Assembly: GCA_029881355.1 (NCBI GenBank)
Contig: JAOUMT010000006.1
Span: 1-33,639, forward strand
From: Acidimicrobiia bacterium
GTDB lineage: Bacteria; Actinomycetota; Acidimicrobiia; Spongiisociales; JAENVV01
Direction: 5' to 3'
DNA length: 33,639 nucleotides
The stretch's first letter is position 1; each line of letters begins with the position of its first letter. This document shows positions 1-7,292 of the stretch, in pieces. The translations under genes were made by a program, and so were the position numbers. Under the pieces are notes generated by a model. The model ran no database searches. It worked only from the letters and a program-made list of their open reading frames with translations, and was not told the origin of the DNA.

Positions 1-34
1 GGATTCTGCGACCTTTCAGCGTTGTGTCACTCAT
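1..34 (-). CDS. Partial 5' end of an unidentified minus-strand gene
   Basis: Reading leftwards from 34, ATG opens a frame beginning MSDTTLKGRRI that runs off the window edge. It is preceded on the minus strand by a good Shine-Dalgarno stretch (AAAGGAGAGG, ending about three bases before ATG). Eleven codons are too few to name a family. The gene would be divergent from the copper operon, so the intergenic region to 293 probably carries promoters for both directions. The call rests only on the start codon and the ribosome binding site. Confidence 0.4.
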   Translation of the reverse strand, partial: MSDTTLKGRRI

Positions 35-293
35 TACCTCTCCTTTCGGAGGTGGACCCCCCCTTTCGGAGGTGTCTCCTGGTCAACGTCGAAGATTCGT
101 GATCTATTTCACAAATTGCCGGGTTTCTGGTCCCGGGTTCCTCGCTCGTTATCTATTACCCCTTATACGTTGCAGCGAAACGTTTGGTTTCGTATTTGTC
201 GACGGAATCTGGTTTGTTCACCGTTTGTTCACCAAAATACCTTCATCAAAACGCCCCTTGACCCCTCCCCAGGTGGGGTGGTACAGTGCCAAC
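35..293. promoter_or_regulatory. Divergent intergenic region with three short repeats
   Basis: No gene is visible here. It contains a 13-base direct repeat CCTTTCGGAGGTG (42-54 and 62-74), an inverted repeat CGAAAC-N5-GTTTCG (176-192), and a perfect head-to-tail 11-base tandem repeat GTTTGTTCACC (212-222 and 223-233). The 11-base period puts the two copies on roughly the same helix face, as expected for adjacent protein sites. On the minus strand the 13-base repeat reads as two Shine-Dalgarno-like segments. Which gene these elements control cannot be decided from sequence. Confidence 0.45.
258..287 (+). promoter_or_regulatory. Copper operon promoter with palindromic CsoR-type operator in the spacer
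   Basis: A -35 box TTGACC (258-263) and a -10 box TACAGT (282-287) are separated by exactly 18 bases. Those 18 bases (264-281) form a GC-rich imperfect palindrome: CC, T, CCCCA, GG, TGGGG, T, GG. CsoR operators are known to be GC-rich dyads covering the core promoter, so repressor binding here would block polymerase directly. The -10 box ends six bases before the csoR ATG, which implies a leaderless transcript. Confidence 0.7.
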
Positions 294-593
294 ATGAAGG
301 AGCAACACAAGAAGGACTCGCTCAACCGTCTGAAGACCGTGCGGGGTCACGTCGAAAGCGTGATTCGTATGGTTGAGGAAGAACGCTATTGCCCCGATGT
401 CATGAAACAAGTTTCAGCGTTGCAGGGTTCGCTTGAGCGCGTAAACCGGGTACTCCTCCAGAACCATCTCGAAACATGCGTAACCCATGCCATCCAGGAA
501 GGGCGCACGGCCGAGATCGTTGAAGAACTCATGGAAACCATGCGGTACACGGCCGCCGTTACTGGCCCGGCAAACCCAGAGGAATCGATATGA
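294..593 (+). CDS. csoR: CsoR-family copper-sensing transcriptional repressor
   Basis: A 99-residue all-alpha repressor of the CsoR/RcnR (DUF156) family; the family is typically about 90-120 residues. The Cu(I) ligand triad of CsoR is visible as Cys33, His58 and Cys62 (H-x3-C on the second helix), so copper rather than nickel is the likely signal. ATG 294 was chosen because the family starts just before its first helix (D-S-L-N-R-L-K) and a -10 box sits six bases upstream; an in-frame extension to 24 has no family similarity. There is no leader and no Shine-Dalgarno. The stop overlaps the next start by ATGA at 590. When copper binds, the protein should leave the palindrome at 264-281 and release its own operon, including the chaperone and pump downstream. 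Confidence 0.92.
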   Translation: MKEQHKKDSLNRLKTVRGHVESVIRMVEEERYCPDVMKQVSALQGSLERVNRVLLQNHLETCVTHAIQEGRTAEIVEELMETMRYTAAVTGPANPEESI

Positions 594-802
594 CCACTAC
601 CACGCTTTCCGTTCCGACCATTTCGTGCGGCCACTGCAAATCATCCATCGAAGGTGCCGTCGCAGGGCTGGCTGGCGTTGACAAGGTCGAGGTCCACATC
701 GAAGCGCGCACCGTCGATCTGTCGTTCGATGACTCGTTACAACTTGACACCATCATCGAAGCGATCGAAGAACAGGGCTACGACGTCGCCGGACCTGCTT
801 GA
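590..802 (+). CDS. CopZ-like copper chaperone (single HMA domain)
   Basis: A 70-residue heavy-metal-associated domain with the Cu(I) motif C13-G-H-C16 near the N-terminus and the usual beta-alpha-beta-beta-alpha-beta length. Proteins of this type carry Cu(I) in the cytosol to the N-terminal HMA domain of a CopA ATPase. It is translationally coupled to csoR (ATGA at 590-593) and followed 42 bases later by the ATPase, so the three genes form one copper-inducible unit. The serine before the CxxC replaces the more usual M-T/H-C, which is a small deviation. A general HMA protein for another soft metal cannot be excluded, but the neighbours make copper most likely. Confidence 0.85.
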   Translation: MTTTTLSVPTISCGHCKSSIEGAVAGLAGVDKVEVHIEARTVDLSFDDSLQLDTIIEAIEEQGYDVAGPA

Positions 803-844
803 TCCACCACCGACCTGCGGCGGAACCGAACGAGAAGGTAGCCA

Positions 845-2998
845 ATGACTAAAGAATTGACGTTCGAAGTTGATGGTATGACATGCGCATCGTGCGCCAT
901 GCGGATCGAACGTGTTCTGTCGAAGCGAGAGGACGTTTCGGAAGCCATCGTCAACTACGCCGGAGGCGAGGCGCGCGTATCGCTCGCCGAAGACGTCAAC
1001 GAAACCGAACTCGTCGCCGCGGTTCAGAAGATCGGCTACGACATGCGAATAGCCACCGATGACCGCCAGTCGCAGACTGAGAAGTACTCGGAAGAGGCCA
1101 GCCACCAGTGGAAACGATTTGTCGGGGCGGCGATCCTGACCGTTCCGGCGATGGTTCTAGCGATGGCCAGCATGGGGTCGACGGCCTCTCATGTCGCCCA
1201 GTGGGTTTTGGTCACTCCGGTTCAGTTCTATTTCGGGTGGCAGTTCCACGAGGCCGCCGCCAAGCGTCTGAAGGCCGGGGGCGCCAACATGGACACCTTG
1301 GTATCGCTCGGCACACTGGCGGCCTACTTCTATTCGGTATGGGCCTTTTTTGCCAATGAGCCGGTTTTCTTCGAAACCGCCGCCGCCATCATCAGCTTCA
1401 TCCTGCTCGGCAGGTACTTCGAAGCCAGAGCCAAGGGCCGTGCCAGCCAGGCCATCACCAAGCTCCTTGAGCTAGGCGCCAAAGAGGCCACCGTGGTACG
1501 GGACGGCGAGACGTTGGTCATTCCGATATCGGATCTGGTGCCTGGCGATCGTATGAAGGTCCTCCCCGGCTCAAAGATCCCTACCGATGGAACGATTGTC
1601 GAAGGGTTCTCTTCCATCGATGAGTCCATGCTGACCGGCGAATCGGCACCTGTGGACAAGAGCACCGGCGATTCCGTCTACGGGGCAACCATCAACCAGC
1701 AGGGAGCCATCGTCGTCGAGGCAACCAAAGTTGGTACCAAAACTGCCCTCCATCAGATCGTCAAATTGGTCGAAGACGCCCAGGCATCGAAGGCACCCGT
1801 GCAAAAACTGGCCGATCGCGTGTCGGGCGTGTTCGTGCCAATCGTCCTCTTACTCAGTCTTCTAACCCTCGTCGCCTGGATCCAGGCCGACGCCGGATCG
1901 GTGACCGCCCTTCAGCGCGCCATAGCCGTGGTTATCATCGCCTGCCCATGCGCCCTCGGACTGGCCACTCCGACCGCCATCATGGTCGGTTCCGGTCGTG
2001 GAGCAGAACTGGGAATCGTCTTCAAAGGGGCCGATATCTTTGAGCGGGCGCGTGCTGTGGACGTCGTCCTGTTCGACAAGACCGGGACCCTGACCCGGGG
2101 AGCCATGACGCTTACCGACTTCCTGACCATTGATGGTCAGGATGATGTGTTCCTCGAACGGGTCGCCGGCGTCGAGTCCGGCTCGGAACACCCGGTCGCC
2201 CGAGCGATTCAACTAGGAGTCGAGGAACGAGACCTCACCGCCCGTCCCGCTACCGGGCACCTCGCCATCCCAGGGCGCGGGGTCACCGCGGTCGTCGATG
2301 GCCTAACTGTCACCGTCGGCAAAGCCAAGCTCCTCGCCGACGAAGGTCTGCTCATCCCCGATACGCTCCTGGAAGCCATCGAACGTTACGAGTCGAGAGG
2401 CCAAACCGCCTTCCTGGCAGGGTGGAGTGGTCAGGCGATGGGCGCCCTGGCGGTAGCTGACTCGATCAGAGAGACATCGATCGCCGCAGTCAAAGGGCTC
2501 CAGAAACTTGGTGTTCAGGTAGCGATGATCACAGGCGACAACCACCGGACCGCCATGGCCATCGCCGATCAATTGGGCATCCAGAGGGTCCTGGCTGACG
2601 TCATGCCAGGCGAAAAGGCCAACGAGGTGGCTCGCCTTCAGGCCGAAGGACTGCAGGTGGCGTTTGTCGGCGACGGCGTCAACGACGCTCCGGCGCTCAC
2701 GCAGGCCGACCTCGGCATGGCGGTCGGAACGGGTGTCGATATCGCCATCGAGGCGGGCGACGTGATCCTCATGTCGGGCGATCCGCTCCTGGTTGAAACG
2801 TCGTTGGATCTGGCCCGCCAGACGTTCCGCACCATCCAGCAAAACCTGTTCTGGGCGTTCTTCTACAACGTGGCCATGATCCCGCTGGCGGCGTTCGGGT
2901 TCCTCGGTCCTATGCTCGCATCGGCCGCCATGGCCTCGTCATCGGTTTCCGTGGTCACGAACAGTCTTCGGTTGAAGCGTTACAAGCGGAATGCATAG
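845..2998 (+). CDS. copA: Copper-exporting P1B-type ATPase CopA
   Basis: A 717-residue heavy-metal pump of the inner membrane that exports Cu(I) at the cost of ATP. In order: one HMA domain with C14-x2-C17; paired membrane helices from about residue 90; the actuator motif T264-G-E-S267; the metal-translocating C367-P-C369 in a membrane helix, typical of Cu(I)/Ag(I) transporters; the phosphorylated Asp411 in D-K-T-G-T; the S-E-H-P motif around 449; the G609-D-G-V-N-D hinge; then two C-terminal helices. Length is normal for a pump with one HMA domain. A GAGAAGG ribosome site precedes ATG 845. It is the last gene of the csoR operon and no clear terminator follows it. Confidence 0.95.
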   Translation: MTKELTFEVDGMTCASCAMRIERVLSKREDVSEAIVNYAGGEARVSLAEDVNETELVAAVQKIGYDMRIATDDRQSQTEKYSEEASHQWKRFVGAAILTVPAMVLAMASMGSTASHVAQWVLVTPVQFYFGWQFHEAAAKRLKAGGANMDTLVSLGTLAAYFYSVWAFFANEPVFFETAAAIISFILLGRYFEARAKGRASQAITKLLELGAKEATVVRDGETLVIPISDLVPGDRMKVLPGSKIPTDGTIVEGFSSIDESMLTGESAPVDKSTGDSVYGATINQQGAIVVEATKVGTKTALHQIVKLVEDAQASKAPVQKLADRVSGVFVPIVLLLSLLTLVAWIQADAGSVTALQRAIAVVIIACPCALGLATPTAIMVGSGRGAELGIVFKGADIFERARAVDVVLFDKTGTLTRGAMTLTDFLTIDGQDDVFLERVAGVESGSEHPVARAIQLGVEERDLTARPATGHLAIPGRGVTAVVDGLTVTVGKAKLLADEGLLIPDTLLEAIERYESRGQTAFLAGWSGQAMGALAVADSIRETSIAAVKGLQKLGVQVAMITGDNHRTAMAIADQLGIQRVLADVMPGEKANEVARLQAEGLQVAFVGDGVNDAPALTQADLGMAVGTGVDIAIEAGDVILMSGDPLLVETSLDLARQTFRTIQQNLFWAFFYNVAMIPLAAFGFLGPMLASAAMASSSVSVVTNSLRLKRYKRNA

Positions 2999-3031
2999 AA
3001 CTAGCTAGCGGCATAGGTACGCTTCGGGGGC

Positions 3032-3817
3032 ATGGCCACCACGCTGCACGACGACCCGTTTGTTTCCGTTGACGAACGAGGTGACGTCGAGATCGACCTC
3101 ATAGGCGGTCAGGCGGATCCGTTCGGGTTGACCCCGACGAGGCCCCTTTCCCATGACCTATTGCCCAAGAGCCCTTGGTATCAGATCTATTGGCCGACCG
3201 TGCCATGGCGCCTCGGCCTGTACCTGCTGGTTGGGGCGGCCAGCGTCGTCACATTAATCACCTTGACGACCGGCTTGACCAGCGAACCAACCTGCGTCGA
3301 CTGCGACACGGTCCAACGAGTGGGAATCAGTCGATCGCTTTCGACCGACGCACTTGCGATCCAGTTTGCGTCGTGCGGCACCGAAGCGGTGCATCAAGTG
3401 ACGATCCAATCGGCTAATACCGGGGCGGTCTACTGGCAGGCGACGGCTTCACCGCCCCTGGCGATCGACACGGTTGTCGTCGGCCAACCTACAGCCGCAC
3501 TGACCGAAACCGTACCGCTGGATGACGGCCTCCCGACGGGCGAGCTTCTGGCGATAGTCGTGGCAGAAACGGAACACGTTCTGTCGTTTACCACCGGCAA
3601 CGTTTTGGCGAACAAGGTTTACTGGGACGGGCTGTTGTGGTCATCAGACGGGTTCCGCGAAGCAGTGCGCGCGACTGGTGGATGTGCCGCCTGGATCGGG
3701 CCTCTCGGCGATTCGACCGGTTCGGCGTTGCAGTGGAGCATCCTGCTGGGAGCGTTAGGTATTGCCGGCCTGGCTGCCGCCCGGCTTGGAAACGAAGAAC
3801 CGCTTGAGGTGCCTTAG
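3032..3817 (+). CDS. Unrecognised bitopic membrane protein with extracytoplasmic domain
   Basis: A 261-residue protein I do not recognise. Roughly 60 polar residues are followed by a membrane helix (about 62-82), an extracytoplasmic domain of about 150 residues, a second hydrophobic helix near 235-252 and a short charged tail. The outer domain holds a C-V-D-C pair just after the first helix and further cysteines in S-C-G and G-G-C contexts, so disulphides are possible. A likely -10 box TACGCT (3018-3023) lies eight bases before ATG, with no Shine-Dalgarno, suggesting its own leaderless transcript rather than membership of the copper operon. No function is proposed. Confidence 0.75.
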   Translation: MATTLHDDPFVSVDERGDVEIDLIGGQADPFGLTPTRPLSHDLLPKSPWYQIYWPTVPWRLGLYLLVGAASVVTLITLTTGLTSEPTCVDCDTVQRVGISRSLSTDALAIQFASCGTEAVHQVTIQSANTGAVYWQATASPPLAIDTVVVGQPTAALTETVPLDDGLPTGELLAIVVAETEHVLSFTTGNVLANKVYWDGLLWSSDGFREAVRATGGCAAWIGPLGDSTGSALQWSILLGALGIAGLAAARLGNEEPLEVP

Positions 3818-3824
3818 TTCTGAC

Positions 3825-3868
3825 GTCGCTCTCGCGAGCGCGACACAGCAACGGAATGACAAACCGTT
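3825..3868. terminator. Weak hairpin pair between convergent genes
   Basis: Two modest inverted repeats lie between the convergent stops: a bulged stem GTCGC/GCGAC around CTCGCGAG (3825-3844), and AACGG/CCGTT with a nine-base loop (3850-3868). Neither has a run of T. They may end transcription of the 3032 gene and of the bS22-like gene, but this is a guess from position. Confidence 0.3.
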
Positions 3869-3901
3869 CGTGAATGAATATCGCCGGAGCGACAGTCGGA
3901 G

Positions 3902-3994
3902 CTAGCGCTTGCGCTTGTGGCGGTTGGCCTTGATGCGCTTGCGATACTTATGCTTCGACATTTTCTTGCGTCGCTTCTTTACCAGCGAGCCCAT
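3902..3994 (-). CDS. bS22-like small ribosomal protein (AURKAIP1/COX24 domain)
   Basis: A 30-residue, extremely basic peptide starting MGSLVKKRRKKMSKHKYRKR, with 17 Lys or Arg residues. The M-G-S-[LV]-x-K-K-R-R-K-[KR]-M-S-K pattern is that of the tiny actinobacterial AURKAIP1/COX24-domain protein identified as bS22 on the mycobacterial 30S subunit. A GAGGT ribosome site lies eight bases before the ATG at 3994, and the stop TAG is at 3902-3904. It is too short for most gene callers. It follows homoserine kinase on the same strand by about 130 bases and probably has its own promoter in that gap. The match covers nearly the whole length, so confidence is high. Confidence 0.9.
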   Translation of the reverse strand: MGSLVKKRRKKMSKHKYRKRIKANRHKRKR

Positions 3995-4048
3995 CGAAAT
4001 ACCTCAATCGTTACGTCTTTACATGCCAGCAAACGTGGCGGGGCAGTA

Positions 4049-4074
4049 GCTTGCCTGGTTCCGGGCCAACAAGC
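4049..4074 (-). terminator. Candidate hairpin downstream of thrB
   Basis: On the minus strand GCTTG pairs with CAAGC and TGG with CCA, around a loop of about seven bases with one bulge. It lies about 50 bases after the thrB stop and before the bS22-like gene. There is no T-run, so any terminator function is uncertain. Confidence 0.35.
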
Positions 4075-4126
4075 AAACTCAGCCAGGCTGACGTACCTTG
4101 CCCCCTCCACCCCACGTGGCCGGCTA

Positions 4127-4981
4127 CTACGACCGCAGCCCCTCCGTGGCGATGAGCAGTTCTCGCACATCGCCCTGATCGGCCATGGCTGCCGACATCA
4201 AATCGCCAACTTCGCCGGCGTGTTCCGGTTTGGTGAACGCGATGATGGTTGGCCCTGCCCCGCTCCAGGCCGCGTGAGCTGCTCCGCCTCGTCGGGCGGC
4301 GGCCATGAGCTCAACGGCCCGCTCGTGCAACGTTGCCCGGGGCTGTTCGTGAAGTTCGTCGCCGGCGGCCAGCCTGAGCGTTGAAGCAGATCCGCTTCGC
4401 AGACCTTCGATCAAAGCAACCAGGCGGCCGGCGTTACGGACGACGACCGTCCGGCTGACCTGAGGACTCAAGACTGATCGGGCTTTGGAAGTCGCCAGTT
4501 CGTAATTGGGGATCGCCACGATGACGGTCCAGTCGGAATGAATGGGCAACGAGATAGGACGCCCGGCGGCGTCGACCGCTACCAGACCTCCATAGACAGC
4601 TGCAGCCGCGTTGTCGCCGTGCCCTTCGAAGTCGGCAACGATCTCAAACACCCGCTCCGGATCGAACGAACCGTCCCGCTCGCTAAACGCCGCGGCGGCA
4701 CCTGCCGCTCTGGCCGCCGACGAGGAGCCGAGCCCCCGAGCAAGGGGAACGTCGTTGTTCACCGTCAGCTGCATCGGAGACGATTCTCCAACGGCTGCCC
4801 GCGCCGCAACCAGTACTGCGTCGGTTTCGCCTTGCGGCAACCGCTCAGCCCCGACGTGTTCCACCGACCAGACCTCGGCAGCCCGCGCCGTAACGTGACA
4901 GCGAAGTTCGAGGGCCAATCCCATCATGTCAAAGCCCGGACCCAGATTGCCGGACGAGGCCGGCGCAGAGACTTCAGCCAC
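4127..4981 (-). CDS. thrB: Homoserine kinase (GHMP family)
   Basis: A 284-residue GHMP-type small-molecule kinase that would phosphorylate L-homoserine in threonine synthesis. The N-terminal A-P-A-S-S-G-N-L-G-P-G-F-D matches the substrate-side motif of ThrB. The ATP loop is P79-L-A-R-G-L-G-S-S-S-A-A90. The third GHMP motif S-G-A-G-P-T is near 240-245. Length is slightly under the usual 300. The start is GTG 4981, inside the last codons of the cation-efflux gene (eight-base overlap, GTGGCTGA); the longer frame to 5071 has no ThrB similarity. No thrC or hom lies in the window, so the gene is separated from its pathway partners and linked instead to a transporter and a PhzF-like gene. Another GHMP substrate is possible but less likely. 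Confidence 0.85.
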   Translation of the reverse strand: MAEVSAPASSGNLGPGFDMMGLALELRCHVTARAAEVWSVEHVGAERLPQGETDAVLVAARAAVGESSPMQLTVNNDVPLARGLGSSSAARAAGAAAAFSERDGSFDPERVFEIVADFEGHGDNAAAAVYGGLVAVDAAGRPISLPIHSDWTVIVAIPNYELATSKARSVLSPQVSRTVVVRNAGRLVALIEGLRSGSASTLRLAAGDELHEQPRATLHERAVELMAAARRGGAAHAAWSGAGPTIIAFTKPEHAGEVGDLMSAAMADQGDVRELLIATEGLRS

Positions 4982-5885
4982 GGTCGCTCTCCAGTTCCAC
5001 GAAAATGTTGTTCGCCTCGGGTAGGACCTCGCGGATCGCCGATTCAACCTTGTCGATGACGTCTTCGACATCGTCGTCAGTCAGATCGTCGACGAGATCG
5101 ACGTCAATGTTGACGAGAATCTGGTCCGGCCCCATGTGCATCGTCAGCAGCCGTCCGACGCTCTCGACCTGGGGAACCGACAAAATCCGCAGCCGCATTG
5201 AGGCACGATCCGACCGGCTCGCTGCCTCCCCGATCAGCAACGCCTTGGTTTCGACAGCCAAAACCCAGGCCACCACCCCGAGCAACACTCCAATGGCCAA
5301 CGAGCCAATGCCGTCCCAGATGGGGTTGCCGGTGAGGACCGACAAACCGATCCCCATAAAGGCCAGCAGAAGACCCAACATGGCGGCCGAGTCTTCGAGG
5401 AGCACCACAAGGGTGGACGTATCCTTGGTGACCCGCACGGATCGCCAAACCGAGCGGCTGCCTCGCTCTTTGTTGAAGTGTTTGAGCGCGACCCAGAACA
5501 CCCCTGCTTCGGTGACGAAGGCGATACCCAACACGATGAAGTTGATGATCGGAGTGGATATTTCTTCTGGATGCCGGATGGCTTCTATCCCGTGACGAAT
5601 CGCCAGAACCGAACCGCCGACAAACAACATGACCGCCACCATGAACGACCAGAAGTAGATTTCCTTTCCCCGTCCGAACGGGTGAGAAGTCGTGGCAGCT
5701 TCTTTGGATCGGCCCATCCCCCACAGCAGCAACGACTGGTTGCCGACGTCGGCGATCGAGTGATATCCCTCTGACAGCATCGCAGCCGATCCCGTCATGA
5801 TTGCCACGGTTAATTTTGCTACGGCGATCACGCCGTTGCCCGCCAACGCAGCAATTACCGTCGTCTTCGAGCCATTGGCTGCCAC
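4974..5885 (-). CDS. Cation diffusion facilitator family transporter (ZnT9-like branch)
   Basis: A 303-residue divalent-cation/proton antiporter of the inner membrane with about six helices and a C-terminal cytosolic domain. In the second helix the metal-site pair is H42-x3-D46 (E-G-Y-H-S-I-A-D). The loop motif H-P-F-G-R-G-K-E-x-Y is at about 68-77. Helix five begins L-E-D-S-A-A-M-L-G, as in the SLC30A9 (ZnT9)-like branch, where Glu-Asp replaces the usual His/Asp pair. Metal specificity (Zn, Mn, Co) cannot be read from sequence. The start is GTG 5885, two bases after the upstream stop, and its stop is embedded in the thrB start, so PhzF-like, transporter and thrB form one operon. Confidence 0.88.
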   Translation of the reverse strand: MAANGSKTTVIAALAGNGVIAVAKLTVAIMTGSAAMLSEGYHSIADVGNQSLLLWGMGRSKEAATTSHPFGRGKEIYFWSFMVAVMLFVGGSVLAIRHGIEAIRHPEEISTPIINFIVLGIAFVTEAGVFWVALKHFNKERGSRSVWRSVRVTKDTSTLVVLLEDSAAMLGLLLAFMGIGLSVLTGNPIWDGIGSLAIGVLLGVVAWVLAVETKALLIGEAASRSDRASMRLRILSVPQVESVGRLLTMHMGPDQILVNIDVDLVDDLTDDDVEDVIDKVESAIREVLPEANNIFVELESDRG

Positions 5886-5887
5886 CG

Positions 5888-6679
5888 CTAGATCTCCAGT
5901 TCCCGGGTCTCGTCGTGGCGCACCTCGCCACTTACTGAAGTGAAGTTACCTTGCCACTCCAAGATAATTGCTGATGGCATACCCACCTCGGCCCCTTGAT
6001 GGATCAACATTGAACCTTGGGATTCACGTGAGTGTCGAAGCGTCGCTGCCAGAGCAACGGCTGCCGAGCCGGTCGCCGGATCCTCAAGGATGCCGTGCCC
6101 TGGCGCAAAAAACCGCAGCCGGACCCCCGCATCATCTCGTGCCCAGACGGTCAGCATCTCACCGTACTGGTGAGCTGCAAGCCGGTGCTCGACGGGCTGG
6201 TAACGGGCGACGTCGTCCACCGATGCGACTTCGACGACGGTGTACGGCAAAGGCATCGCCACCGAATACGCCGAAACGACCTCCTCGATAGCCAGGCCAT
6301 CAAGGTCACCGACGGCCAGTGGAGTAGCCGGTGGATTCCCCGACGTGGTGATTCGGGTCGACACGGCATCCGAATCGATGGCAATCGGGCCCACCGCACA
6401 CATGAGGTGGGTCGGCGAGAAGGGCGAAAGATGATGGAGCACCCAGGCTGCCCCCACAAGTGGATGTCCGGCGAAAGGCAGTTCGGCCGTCGGCGTAAAG
6501 ATTCGACATGCGGGCGGGTCCGCGGACGCATCCACGAAGACGGTCTCGGAAAAGCTCAAATCAGCTGCGATCGACTGCATCAGGTCACCATCCAAGCCCG
6601 TCAAGTCGAGAATCACGCCAAGATGATTTCCCCCCTCATCGCCGCGAGTAAATACTCGCAAGACATAACAGTGCCGCAC
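5888..6679 (-). CDS. PhzF-family isomerase/epimerase-like protein
   Basis: A 263-residue member of the PhzF/diaminopimelate-epimerase fold. Family marks are G-G-N-H-L-G-V near 16-22, the catalytic glutamate E45 in F-S-E-T-V-F-V, the strand-loop [15 protein letters not shown], and the C-terminal E-D-P-A-T-G-S-A-A. PhzF itself isomerises a dihydroanthranilate derivative in phenazine synthesis, but most members have unknown substrates and no phenazine genes are present, so a general isomerase call is safest. The start is GTG 6679, with GGAGG at 6685-6689 on the minus strand and a five-base spacer; the longer frame to 6757 lacks similarity and would overlap the divergent gene. It is first in the operon with the transporter and thrB. 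Confidence 0.87.
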   Translation of the reverse strand: MRHCYVLRVFTRGDEGGNHLGVILDLTGLDGDLMQSIAADLSFSETVFVDASADPPACRIFTPTAELPFAGHPLVGAAWVLHHLSPFSPTHLMCAVGPIAIDSDAVSTRITTSGNPPATPLAVGDLDGLAIEEVVSAYSVAMPLPYTVVEVASVDDVARYQPVEHRLAAHQYGEMLTVWARDDAGVRLRFFAPGHGILEDPATGSAAVALAATLRHSRESQGSMLIHQGAEVGMPSAIILEWQGNFTSVSGEVRHDETRELEI

Positions 6680-6699
6680 AACAACCTCCGCAAACACGA

Positions 6700-6714
6700 T
6701 ACTCTGGCAGCCGC
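6700..6714 (+). promoter_or_regulatory. -10 box of the small membrane protein gene
   Basis: TACTCT at 6700-6705 lies nine bases before ATG 6715. No convincing -35 or Shine-Dalgarno is visible. The spacing agrees with other first genes in this window that appear to be leaderless or nearly so. The whole divergent gap to the PhzF-like start is only 35 bases. Confidence 0.35.
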
Positions 6715-6930
6715 ATGGACATTCTCGGAATTGATTCCCTGTTCGCCGAACTGACACTGGGCCTCGGCCTGGCCATGGCCGTCGGCAATGGTTGGGCGAT
6801 GATCCAGAACGCTCGCGGAAACCGCCCCGAGGGAGCCGAGGGACCCTATCGAGCGGGCCGAGCCTGGTTCTTCATCGGTATCGGAGCGCTTATGGCTGCC
6901 TGGGGAGCGCTGACTCTGACGCAAGGTTGA
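6715..6930 (+). CDS. Small two-helix membrane protein, function unknown
   Basis: A 71-residue protein. A hydrophobic segment at about 10-30 is followed by a polar loop (N-A-R-G-N-R-P-E-G) and a second hydrophobic segment at about 49-68, so it probably forms a helical hairpin in the membrane with the charged loop on the cytosolic side. I recognise no family. It has its own -10-like element and reads away from the PhzF-like operon. Codon composition resembles its neighbours, and the long overlapping frames on the other strand show no protein similarity. Confidence 0.65.
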   Translation: MDILGIDSLFAELTLGLGLAMAVGNGWAMIQNARGNRPEGAEGPYRAGRAWFFIGIGALMAAWGALTLTQG

Positions 6931-6993
6931 ATCCCGCTCGAGGTGTGTCGGCCGGGTATTCGCGACTATCCTGAGCCGCAGCAATCGGCATGT

Positions 6994-7067
6994 GCGGGTG
7001 TAGTTCAATGGTAGAACACGAGCTTCCCAAGCTCGATACGCGGGTTCGATTCCCGTCACCCGCTCCA
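6994..7067 (+). tRNA. tRNA-Gly (anticodon CCC)
   Basis: A full cloverleaf can be drawn. The acceptor stem GCGGGTG pairs with CACCCGC, and the D-arm stem is GTTC/GAAC. The anticodon stem CGAGC/GCTCG encloses the loop TTCCCAA, giving anticodon CCC at 7026-7028, and the T-arm contains GGTTCGATTCC. The discriminator T is followed by an encoded CCA (7065-7067). It reads GGG codons. A possible -10 element TATCCT lies at 6967-6972. Confidence 0.96.
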
Positions 7068-7184
7068 ACACCTGATGGACGTCCACACCAGAACTGTTGG
7101 CGCGCTCGCCGCATTCAGCCACTCCGGGTCCCGGGCCAACCTCCCAGAGTTGCGTTGGATCCGACTTATCCGTCGCTCGAACTT

Positions 7185-7216
7185 GCATAAACCGCCTCGG
7201 CGGAGGCGCATAAACC
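7185..7216 (+). terminator. Hairpin flanked by a GCATAAACC direct repeat
   Basis: A six-base perfect stem CGCCTC/GAGGCG with loop GGCG (7193-7208) is flanked on both sides by the nine-base repeat GCATAAACC (7185-7193 and 7208-7216). It could end read-through from the tRNA gene or be a regulatory element of the response-regulator gene. There is no T-run after the stem. Confidence 0.35.
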
Positions 7217-7249
7217 TGGAGATTGCTACCGCTTAGGGGTAGAGTGTCG

Positions 7250-7291
7250 ATGCGGGGGGATTCCGTACGCGTTACCAACAGAACGTTGTGA
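7250..7291 (+). CDS. Possible 13-residue leader peptide
   Basis: TAGAGT (7240-7245) looks like a -10 box four bases before ATG 7250, which opens a 13-codon frame (MRGDSVRVTNRTL) ending TGA at 7289-7291. The response-regulator start GTG 7293 follows after one base and lacks a clear Shine-Dalgarno. Termination and re-initiation would explain how the regulator is translated. The peptide is not conserved with anything I know and could be chance. Confidence 0.25.
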   Translation: MRGDSVRVTNRTL

Positions 7292-7292
7292 A

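Noticed and set aside
24-293. N-terminal extension of csoR
   Set aside because: No CsoR similarity before ATG 294, and the promoter lies inside the extension.
2303-2842. Long antisense frame inside copA
   Set aside because: It is the shadow of a strongly conserved GC-rich gene; no motif or ribosome site.
6890-7190. Open frames on both strands across the tRNA gene
   Set aside because: Their translations (for example V-E-H-E-L-P-K-L-D-T-R-V-R-F-P-S-P, and G-N-R-T-R-V-S-S-L-G-S-S-C on the other strand) are the well-known false proteins read from tRNA sequence.
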